Shown here: piece by piece, positions 1 through 5,340 of the stretch
Position numbering within the stretch: the first letter of the stretch is position 1
How the letters are laid out: each line of letters starts with the position of its first letter
Source: Bacteriovoracaceae bacterium UBA2394
Lineage (GTDB): Bacteria; Bdellovibrionota; UBA2394
Direction of reading: 5' to 3'
DNA: 5,340 nt
Assembly (NCBI GenBank): GCA_002343335.1
Contig: DDSI01000272.1
Location: 1 to 5,340, forward strand
Position numbers and translations under genes: made by a program
Notes under the pieces: model-generated
What the model saw: the letters and a program-made list of their open reading frames with translations, nothing else
What the model was told of the DNA's origin: nothing
Database searches by the model: none

Positions 1-16
1 AGGTAGAACGGGCGAT

Positions 17-1303
17 ATGGCGGTGACGACCGTCGAGGATCTCGCTCGCGATCCAGTTGTCTCTGAACGCTTGGCAACATCGGCTAGACAACTGGCCGTA
101 GAGGAACTGAAGCACTCCCGTCCTTTTTCCGAGACGACACTGGCGCAAGAGGACATTGAACTGATCGGACAGAATGAAGCGAGATTTGACTCGCTAGTGG
201 ACGAACACCTTGTAAGACTTGTGCAAGAATCCAGACAAGATCCCGATAAAATCGTCAGCCCGTTTCAAGATTCTTGGTTTGGAAAGTGGCAGAAAAACGC
301 CGCCTACCGACGGAGTTTACGAATGTATCAGGCGCGTTTCTCAGAGCCCTTTGATCTCAGTTCATCAACTCAAGAAGAAAGAGAATTTTGGAGAGAAAGT
401 TATATTCTTTCGCTTATGCAACAGTCAGGACTCTCGCCGGACTACGCCCATTCTCCTGAGTTAAGAGCGGCTGTAAAAAGAGAAGCCAACGAGCAACTTC
501 AAATTCGCTTGTCGGATCCCAAGGTTATTAAATTTTTGGATCAAAGTGATCCTCTTCAAAGAGAAAGGGTGACGGCTGAATTAGAAGCGGAGGGCGAAGT
601 AGCTTCTTACGTAAAAAAGACCCTGAAGGAGGATAGAATTAATCCTCTCTCGCCCGCTCAACCGGGTGTCTTTCAGAAAATTCGGCAGTCCGCATTCTTG
701 CGATCCGACGGATTTATAAAAAGACAACTGCTCACGCGAGGCTTGCGAACAGCAGAGGCGACTGTCTCGGATGCTTCCTATAAAATTGGATTTTGGGCGA
801 AGTTTCATCGAAGTGTGCCCTTTGCATTCGATACGTGGACCGCGTTTACTCGCTCCTTTGGGCGAGCTATTTCTCACGGAACAGCAGTCTTTCTTTTTAA
901 CAAATTCTTTTGGGGCGCCGACATCTCGTGGCCCATGTGGATGACGTTCGTATTGATGATTAGTCCTACCATCATGGGACCGATGAGATTTTTAAATCGG
1001 CTGTTCAATAATCAAAATTGGAAGCCGATGGGAAGTCCATGGATGACGGCTTTGCTTGGTTTCTTTCACACTTGGGCAACTTTCTGGGGGACGATTCCGC
1101 ACTATCTCTTTGCGGAGGATATCGTTCATTACTTTAACCAATGGATCGGAACACCGATTGCTAAAGCAGGAAGTTTCCTCCTGAAACCTGTGGCAAAGGT
1201 TACGGCGGCGGTCGGTTTATTGGGAGGAGCATGTAGCCTGGCAATACGAAGTCTTAAAAGAGATGCTGCTCGCCAGCAAGCTGCGCAATCCCAAAGCCCC
1301 TAA
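17..1303 (+). CDS. Hypothetical protein with charged helical N-terminal region and membrane-embedded C-terminal third; possibly 5'-truncated
   Basis: I do not recognise this protein. Counting from the ATG at 17 it has 428 residues. Residues 1-230 are rich in Glu, Arg, Gln and Lys and look helical and soluble, with no N-terminal signal peptide. The character then changes: residues about 303-325 (WPMWMTFVLMISPTIMGPM), 341-362 (PWMTALLGFFHTWATFWGTI) and 391-411 (VAKVTAAVGLLGGACSLAI) are hydrophobic and probably membrane segments, with a weaker one near 286-299. A short basic, Gln/Ala-rich tail (RSLKRDAARQQAAQ) follows. The likely picture is a cytoplasmic helical domain anchored by a C-terminal multi-helix membrane region, which is inference. 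The start is doubtful: no clear Shine-Dalgarno sequence precedes position 17, and the frame stays open to the left edge (codons from position 2), so the gene may begin outside the window. The next gene on the strand lies 72 bases downstream. Confidence 0.8.
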   Translation: MAVTTVEDLARDPVVSERLATSARQLAVEELKHSRPFSETTLAQEDIELIGQNEARFDSLVDEHLVRLVQESRQDPDKIVSPFQDSWFGKWQKNAAYRRSLRMYQARFSEPFDLSSSTQEEREFWRESYILSLMQQSGLSPDYAHSPELRAAVKREANEQLQIRLSDPKVIKFLDQSDPLQRERVTAELEAEGEVASYVKKTLKEDRINPLSPAQPGVFQKIRQSAFLRSDGFIKRQLLTRGLRTAEATVSDASYKIGFWAKFHRSVPFAFDTWTAFTRSFGRAISHGTAVFLFNKFFWGADISWPMWMTFVLMISPTIMGPMRFLNRLFNNQNWKPMGSPWMTALLGFFHTWATFWGTIPHYLFAEDIVHYFNQWIGTPIAKAGSFLLKPVAKVTAAVGLLGGACSLAIRSLKRDAARQQAAQSQSP

Positions 1304-1375
1304 ATCGAAACGATTGAAGGACGATAGTTAGTTATAGTGCCTACCCAATTCACTTAGGTTCGCAACCGGTAGTTC

Positions 1376-2638
1376 GTGAGTCCAAATCGGTTGTTTATGA
1401 AGTCGTGCGTTCGAAAATCTCGCTATCGAATCGCTGTTGTGGGGATCTACATCGCAGCTCATCTCATTTTTGCAAAAGCTATTCACGCGGTACACGAACC
1501 TACTTATGAAGCCACGACTCAAAACAGCCGAGCGTGCCTCACCCTGCTTTCGGATCTTCTCGATTCCGTGAAGAAAGTCATTCCTCTAGACATCGATGCG
1601 CCTGTGAGCCTTTATTTTTCTGCACAAGCTGCAAGATTTGCTCCGACGGGAGATCCCTCCATCGTCACTTTTCGAACCGATCGCAGACAGATCTCAGGAA
1701 CTCTCTCTTGGAGTCAGCAAGAGTTGATGCTGGCATCTTTAAGAACTGGATCTATGCCCGAACGGGATACGAACGATTCGGAGTGGATTCAGATCTATAT
1801 AAAAGAAATCTTCCACAGAATGAACATCACAAGCCGACTGGGACACTTAACCCAAGCCGAACTAAATAAAATGATTGGGGACCTCGCTTTGATATATTCC
1901 GTCTCTCAAAATCTTAGCGAGAGACAATTGGCTAGTCGGAGAGACTTACTTTTGGAGCTGCTTCGCGCGGACTACGCTCCGGACGGATTGAATCCTTATC
2001 TCGCCCAATTTTCTCTACTTCAGCGACAAATCGATCCAAACTATGTGATCCTTCCTGTAACCCCCAACCTTCCACGTTGGAAATTTCATTCGTTTTTTCT
2101 CATGCGGGCACTTCCCATTTTTAGGATGACTCTGACCTCACTTCCGCTCGAAATCCGTGGGATCACTCGCTTACCTTGGGAAGTCATCATGGATGACTGG
2201 CACCGAGCGGACTCCTTCTATCGATCGGACCTGGTGACGATGGGAGTTAACTTGACGGCTCCAGAGTTTTTGCATCGCGTGCAGGAGCGATGGGAATTGG
2301 CGATGCGTTTTCATACTTATTCCCAGGATCTCCCTCCGGAAGAGCGAATCACCCAAAAGTTACTCCTCTATTTTCACCTCAATCTTCCACTCTCTCGAGA
2401 CGTGACAGAAAATTTTCACAATCAAATGGTGGCATTTGATGCTTTGGCCATTTCACAAGCATTCTCAAACGAAGGAAGAGAATCTCTTCTTATTGCCCAT
2501 GCCTTGGAGTCGATGGGGCAGGAAAGAGGAGGTACTTCTTTAGTCAGCTTTACGCCTAGAATTTATGTGAATGAAGCTTCTTTGAAAGAGGCATTTCAAA
2601 AGCTCAGAGATTGGTTCGATCGAGAATCGAAAGATTAA
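1376..2638 (+). CDS. Hypothetical exported protein (signal peptide, no recognised domain)
   Basis: This is a 420-residue protein if read from GTG 1376. An ATG at 1397 (residue 8) is an equally plausible start. An in-frame TAG at 1370-1372 rules out anything longer, and neither start has a good Shine-Dalgarno sequence. The N-terminus is a Sec-type signal peptide: a basic stretch (KSCVRKSRYR, residues 9-18), a hydrophobic core (IAVVGIYIAAHLIFA, 19-33) and a probable cleavage site after AIHA (residue 38). The mature part of about 380 residues looks mainly helical, with no further transmembrane segment and no catalytic motif that I know. The most distinctive stretch is 237-282, hydrophobic then acidic and aromatic, containing RGITRLPWEVIMDDWHRADS; a conserved core would most likely be here. 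Only one Cys (C54) remains in the mature part, and there is no lipobox. The protein is probably periplasmic. It may be co-transcribed with the upstream membrane-protein gene. Its stop codon overlaps the convergent phosphoesterase gene by 4 bases. Confidence 0.85.
   Translation: MSPNRLFMKSCVRKSRYRIAVVGIYIAAHLIFAKAIHAVHEPTYEATTQNSRACLTLLSDLLDSVKKVIPLDIDAPVSLYFSAQAARFAPTGDPSIVTFRTDRRQISGTLSWSQQELMLASLRTGSMPERDTNDSEWIQIYIKEIFHRMNITSRLGHLTQAELNKMIGDLALIYSVSQNLSERQLASRRDLLLELLRADYAPDGLNPYLAQFSLLQRQIDPNYVILPVTPNLPRWKFHSFFLMRALPIFRMTLTSLPLEIRGITRLPWEVIMDDWHRADSFYRSDLVTMGVNLTAPEFLHRVQERWELAMRFHTYSQDLPPEERITQKLLLYFHLNLPLSRDVTENFHNQMVAFDALAISQAFSNEGRESLLIAHALESMGQERGGTSLVSFTPRIYVNEASLKEAFQKLRDWFDRESKD
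2581..2600. repeat. Perfect 7-bp inverted repeat near the end of the exported-protein gene
   Basis: TTTGAAA (2581-2587) and TTTCAAA (2594-2600) are exact inverted complements around a 6-base loop. The stem is AT-rich and no T tract follows on either strand, so I do not call it an intrinsic terminator. It lies in coding sequence about 35 bases before the convergent stop codons. Confidence 0.45.
2615..2631. repeat. 6-bp inverted repeat just before the convergent stop codons
   Basis: TTCGAT (2615-2620) and ATCGAA (2626-2631) are exact inverted complements with a 5-base loop (CGAGA), ending 3 bases before the TTAA shared by the two convergent genes. It could fold in transcripts from either strand. 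It is short and lacks a T tract, so a role in termination is only a possibility. Confidence 0.4.
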
Positions 2639-3714
2639 GCAACATCCACTTCGGAGGTAATTTTCCGACGGCCTTTCCAGACCTTGAGTGAAACTCGAGG
2701 CCTTCGCCCGGGTTCATATTCAATCATCGCAAAGCTACACACTAAGCGAGATCCTAAACGCTCCAGTTCCAAGTGAGTCATCGGATTCCAAGTACCCGTG
2801 TTCACATATTCTTTGCCATTGTCGAATTGTCGAAAGGTCGGGCGGTGATTGTGCCCAAAAATCACGGTGTGAATATCATCTCGGGTCGCCAAAATTTTTT
2901 CAGCGGAATCGTCGAGATCGGGAAATACCGGGGCTTCTAATAAAATCTCCATCGTTTGACGAAGTGAATTCTTTCTCCGAGGGTCATTTCGGAGTCGCGA
3001 TTTAAAAAAGAACGAGACGATCATGGCAATCACCCGCATTCCGAATCGAAAATCGTAAAGTACCAACCATTTCAAGTAAGTCCCAAACGGCAGAACTTTA
3101 TCGAAATGAGGTTTGCGTCGCTTAATCTTATTGACGACGTGAACCAAAAAAAGAGTCCCCCAAGGCTGATTTAAGATCGGCTGTGGGACATTCTCCGTCA
3201 AAAAATACTGATTGCGATCGAAGGTATTGGCCGTCTCATATTGATTGCCATGTTCAACGTAAACACCGTCAAATTCATATGCCTCTAAAAAGAAGCGGAC
3301 ATTGTCCCCTACGCTTTCCCGGATGAGATCCTGCACGGAAGGAAAAAGAATGCCGGGGTCGTGATTTCCCATCACAAACGTGACGGATTTTTTGTCCAAA
3401 GACTGAAAATAGCGGAGGGCATTCATGGTGGCTCGATGGCCATTTAAAATCTTCTTCATTCGACGAAGAGCGGTGAGTTCTGTGATTACGTCGGGATCGA
3501 CCTCTTCATAATCGACCATGAGCAAATTGAAAAAATCGCCGTTGAGAATGAGCTCTACCTCGGCATCATCGTAACCACCTGAAGAAAAATGCTGTATGAA
3601 CTCGATAAATTCGCGATCGTGAAAAAAATCTTCGAGAATATTTACCGATCCGTCGGAGTTGCGATGGCCCGCTCCAAGGTGAAAATCTGAAACGACAAGC
3701 TTAAGCCGCTTCAT
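2635..3714 (-). CDS. Calcineurin-like metallophosphoesterase, possibly LpxH-related
   Basis: The 359-residue protein carries the full ordered motif set of the calcineurin-like phosphoesterase superfamily: SDFHLG (D10, H12), NGDFFN (G59-D60), MGNHD (N117, H118, D119), EHGN (H155) and FGHNHRP (H288, H290), then VNTGTW (304-309). These residues normally bind two metal ions and hydrolyse a phosphomonoester, phosphodiester or pyrophosphate bond. SDFHLG and GHNHRP recall the LpxH group (UDP-2,3-diacylglucosamine pyrophosphatase of lipid A synthesis). However, that group typically has GNRD rather than GNHD and is about 240 residues, so I do not assign lpxH. About 130 residues separate H155 from the GHNH motif. 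This insert holds two basic clusters (KIKRRK 196-201; KSRLRNDPRRK 238-248) around a hydrophobic, aromatic stretch (215-237), which could lie on a membrane. There is no signal peptide, so it is probably cytoplasmic. The ATG lies 6 bases after the upstream gene's TAA without a strong Shine-Dalgarno sequence, suggesting translational coupling. Superfamily is certain; substrate is unknown. Confidence 0.93.
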   Translation of the reverse strand: MKRLKLVVSDFHLGAGHRNSDGSVNILEDFFHDREFIEFIQHFSSGGYDDAEVELILNGDFFNLLMVDYEEVDPDVITELTALRRMKKILNGHRATMNALRYFQSLDKKSVTFVMGNHDPGILFPSVQDLIRESVGDNVRFFLEAYEFDGVYVEHGNQYETANTFDRNQYFLTENVPQPILNQPWGTLFLVHVVNKIKRRKPHFDKVLPFGTYLKWLVLYDFRFGMRVIAMIVSFFFKSRLRNDPRRKNSLRQTMEILLEAPVFPDLDDSAEKILATRDDIHTVIFGHNHRPTFRQFDNGKEYVNTGTWNPMTHLELERLGSRLVCSFAMIEYEPGRRPRVSLKVWKGRRKITSEVDVA

Positions 3715-3720
3715 GACATG

Positions 3721-4662
3721 TTACGGCTTTCCCGGCGCAATGGGTTCTTGATAGCCAGGATTCATTTGAAGATTAGGCTCCACTAGCGGCGCGATGGGCT
3801 GCAAATCATTGCCCATCATTGGAGGCGGTGGATTTGCGGGTGCCAATGGCGCCGCTTGAGGAATCGGCGATAAATCATTGCCGTAGGAACTTCCTGTCGG
3901 ACTGGGTTCGGCTCCTGTGGCCGTCATATTTTGAGGCTGAACAATCCCCGCATTGGGATCGGTCACGCTCTTCAATGTCACCTTTGAATCCAGCAATCGC
4001 CGAATTTGCGCTTCTACGATATCCGGCGACTGCGCAGAAACTGAAATGACAATACTTCCCCGATTCATTCGAACCGACTTTGGCTTAATTCCTGTTTGCA
4101 CTTCTAGATCCTTCAAAAAACTTAGCGAATTCATTGCCACTTCAAGAGGTCGCCAAGACAATTCAAAAAAGAAAATTTGGTCCGGATTTGCAGAGCCCGC
4201 GTTTGAAGAGGGTGCCACGGGAGCTTGGGGCGCAGGAAGCGCGCCATCCATGGTTGGCGTCGGAGCGGGTGCGGCGGGTGTGGGTTCCGCAGTCGCGACC
4301 CGAGAGTCAGATGCTGGAATGATTACTTCACAGCGATAGCGAAGTTTCAAAATACCCGCCTCTTCTCGCTCCTGCTCCAAACGATAAGTCTTAATCCAAT
4401 TCGAGGCGTTTTTTAATCGGAGTGATCGCTCCTTCGGAGAAATGGTGGTCGATAGACTTTGATCGAGAGCGCTTTGAAAGGCCTGTTTCTCGGCTTCAGA
4501 TTTGGTGCCTGCGAGATCTCCCTCTTTGACAGGAATTTCCACATCGACGATGACCGTCTTAATTTCATCGGCCGCGTGGATTGGCGCCGCGGAAGAAACA
4601 AAGAGGAATGCTAGACTTCCAAAGGTCGATAATCCGAGATGACGAAGCCAAATTTTTTCCAC
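3721..4662 (-). CDS. Hypothetical secreted/periplasmic protein with two small domains and Pro/Ala-rich linkers
   Basis: This 313-residue protein begins with a signal peptide (residues 1-30: K3 and R7, core LGLSTFGSLAFLFVSS, likely cleavage after PIHA). Region 33-117 has a strand, then an Ala/Glu-rich helix, then strands (VIVDVEIPV; EAEKQAFQSALDQSL; LKLRYRCEVIIPA). This is faintly like the N-terminal domain of FlgT or DUF2066 envelope proteins, but I could not confirm it. A Pro/Ala/Thr-rich linker (119-158) leads to a second compact domain (161-235: IFFFELSW, a helix, SIVISVSA, IVEAQIRRLL). The tail (236-313) is Pro-rich with two GNDLxPI copies (261-267, 284-290) and two PIAP motifs. The single mature Cys (C111) is not in a lipobox. 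Translation starts at GTG 4662 inside the end of hflX; the Shine-Dalgarno sequence at the right distance and the intact signal peptide support that start. The linkers suggest a periplasmic or cell-wall-spanning protein. Function is unknown. Confidence 0.85.
   Translation of the reverse strand: MEKIWLRHLGLSTFGSLAFLFVSSAAPIHAADEIKTVIVDVEIPVKEGDLAGTKSEAEKQAFQSALDQSLSTTISPKERSLRLKNASNWIKTYRLEQEREEAGILKLRYRCEVIIPASDSRVATAEPTPAAPAPTPTMDGALPAPQAPVAPSSNAGSANPDQIFFFELSWRPLEVAMNSLSFLKDLEVQTGIKPKSVRMNRGSIVISVSAQSPDIVEAQIRRLLDSKVTLKSVTDPNAGIVQPQNMTATGAEPSPTGSSYGNDLSPIPQAAPLAPANPPPPMMGNDLQPIAPLVEPNLQMNPGYQEPIAPGKP
3803..3882 (-). repeat. Short direct repeat encoding the GNDLxPI motif in the Pro-rich tail
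   Basis: The 11-mer AAATCATTGCC (as written on the + strand) occurs at 3803-3813 and 3872-3882, exactly 69 bases (23 codons) apart and in the same frame. Each copy encodes Gly-Asn-Asp-Leu. A related 11-base match, GGCGCAATGGG at 3734-3744 and GGCGCGATGGG at 3788-3798, encodes the two PIAP motifs. This looks like an imperfect internal duplication within a low-complexity tail, not a mobile or regulatory repeat. Confidence 0.6.
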
Positions 4663-5340
4663 TGTTCGATCCTCTTCTCTGGGAGCTCCACCGTCATTTC
4701 CACATGATCGGACTTGAACTCCTGTTCAATAATTCTACCTTCTCGGTGAATGACCGCCAACAGATCTCCTCGTCCCTGGGGTAAAAGCAGCCTTACACGG
4801 GTGAAATCTGAGGACAGAGCCTCCGCCACCCGCTCTAGGAGTGTCTCAAGATTCTCCCCTTTTAGTGCGGAAATGAACACACGGCGAGGGCTTTGAGCCA
4901 CTCGCGTCTGCTCGGGATGAAGTCGATCGATCTTATTAAAAATCTCAATCATCGGTTTATTTAAACTCTCCAGTTCTGAAAGCACGGTCTCGGTCGATCG
5001 CTTCTGCGATTCCCACAAAGGATCCGAGGCGTCGATGACATGCAAAAGCAAATCCGCATTTTGAACTTCCTCGAGCGTTGCTTTAAAAGCTTCCACGAGT
5101 TCGTGCGGAAGTTTTCGAATAAATCCTACGGAATCCGTCAGTAATACTTCGCGATGATTGGGAAGCACAATTCGTCGAGTGGTCGGATCGAGTGTGGCGA
5201 ACAATTGATTGGCGGCGAGCACTTCCGAAGAGGTAAGCACATTAAAAAGAGTCGATTTTCCAGAGTTCGTGTATCCCACCAAGACAACCTGAGGAACCGG
5301 AATGCGCTTTCGCTTTTCGCGCTGCAAGTGCCGCGTGTTT
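4611..5340 (-). CDS. hflX: GTPase HflX, partial (N-terminal part lies beyond the right edge)
   Basis: HflX is a TRAFAC-class GTPase that binds the 50S ribosomal subunit and in several bacteria splits stalled or heat-damaged 70S ribosomes. The window holds the GTPase domain and C-terminal domain. Numbering from the TTG at 5327, the G motifs are G1 GYTNSGKST (18-26), G2 within FATLDPTTR (43-51), G3 DSVGFI (65-70), G4 NKID (131-134) and G5 SALKG (153-157). DPTTR and DSVGFIRKLPHELVEAF are hallmarks of the HflX family and separate it from Era, Der and Obg. The TTG is not a real start: the frame continues to the edge through codons for NTRH, and full-length HflX has an N-terminal domain and a helical linker of roughly 200 residues before G1. 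The G1 motif has Ser where many homologues have Ala (GYTNAGKS), which still fits the P-loop. The stop is TAG at 4613-4611, lying 52 bases inside the downstream secreted-protein gene, with which it probably forms an operon. Confidence 0.95.
   Translation of the reverse strand, partial: NTRHLQREKRKRIPVPQVVLVGYTNSGKSTLFNVLTSSEVLAANQLFATLDPTTRRIVLPNHREVLLTDSVGFIRKLPHELVEAFKATLEEVQNADLLLHVIDASDPLWESQKRSTETVLSELESLNKPMIEIFNKIDRLHPEQTRVAQSPRRVFISALKGENLETLLERVAEALSSDFTRVRLLLPQGRGDLLAVIHREGRIIEQEFKSDHVEMTVELPEKRIEQWKKFGFVISDYRPLEV
4671..4680 (-). promoter_or_regulatory. Shine-Dalgarno sequence for the secreted-protein gene
   Basis: Read on the minus strand, the sequence is AGAGAAGAGG, then 8 bases, then GTG at 4662-4660. 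The purine-rich core GAGG at this spacing is a good ribosome binding site, the best in the window. It lies inside the hflX coding sequence (codons for Glu-Lys-Arg near the HflX C-terminus) and decides the GTG start of the overlapping gene. Confidence 0.7.

Noticed and set aside
581..877. Minus-strand open frame of 98 codons inside the first gene.
   Set aside because: Entirely antisense to the 428-residue frame, with no ribosome binding site noted and a composition unlike a real protein. Treated as a shadow frame.
1304..1314. ATCG-AAA-CGAT inverted repeat right after the first gene's stop as a terminator.
   Set aside because: The stem is 4 bp and no T tract follows.
1310..1338. Possible promoter for the exported-protein gene: TATAGT at 1333-1338 as a -10 box.
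   Set aside because: The best -35-like sequence (TTGAAG at 1314-1319) is only 13 bases away, and at 17-base spacing the sequence is ACGATT, a poor match. Not strong enough to annotate.
3953..4339. Open frame of 128 codons on the + strand opposite the secreted-protein gene, plus other overlapping frames nearby.
   Set aside because: They lie antisense to a well-supported gene with a signal peptide and Shine-Dalgarno sequence. Their low-complexity Gly/Ala/Arg content is what reverse reading of Pro/Ala codons gives.
4611..5327. A complete short GTPase starting at TTG 5327.
   Set aside because: The frame continues to the window edge, and the fragment lacks the N-terminal HflX domain. It is a gene cut by the window, not a truncated gene.

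Overview
The window holds five protein-coding genes packed almost end to end, with no RNA genes, mobile elements, CRISPR arrays or integration scars visible. Moderate GC (roughly half by eye), GTG starts, Sec-type signal peptides and an exported Ala/Pro-rich protein beside an HflX GTPase suggest a Gram-negative bacterium. The mix of unrecognised exported and membrane proteins would fit a Bdellovibrio-like or other delta-type lineage. That placement is an impression, not a demonstration.

Left half, + strand (1-2638): two unrecognised genes in tandem. The first (to 1303) has a long charged helical region followed by a hydrophobic C-terminal third that looks membrane-embedded; its true start may lie left of the window. 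The second (1376-2638) is an exported protein with a clear signal peptide and no recognisable catalytic motif. The gap between them is 72 bases, so they may be co-transcribed, but no strong promoter or terminator is visible.

Right half, - strand (2635-5340): three tightly packed genes read right to left. They are the C-terminal two thirds or so of the ribosome-associated GTPase HflX (cut by the right edge), a secreted or periplasmic two-domain protein with Pro/Ala-rich linkers, and a calcineurin-like metallophosphoesterase with a complete metal-binding motif set. The secreted protein starts inside hflX (52-bp overlap) behind a good Shine-Dalgarno sequence. The phosphoesterase starts 6 bases after the stop of the secreted protein. 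These three are very probably one operon.

The two blocks converge and overlap by 4 bases (TTAA at 2635-2638), the two TAA stop codons sharing one palindrome. No non-coding stretch longer than 72 bases exists. Only HflX has a function I can name with confidence; the phosphoesterase is assigned to a superfamily, and the other three genes are hypothetical. I did not find convincing evidence of a new multi-gene system.
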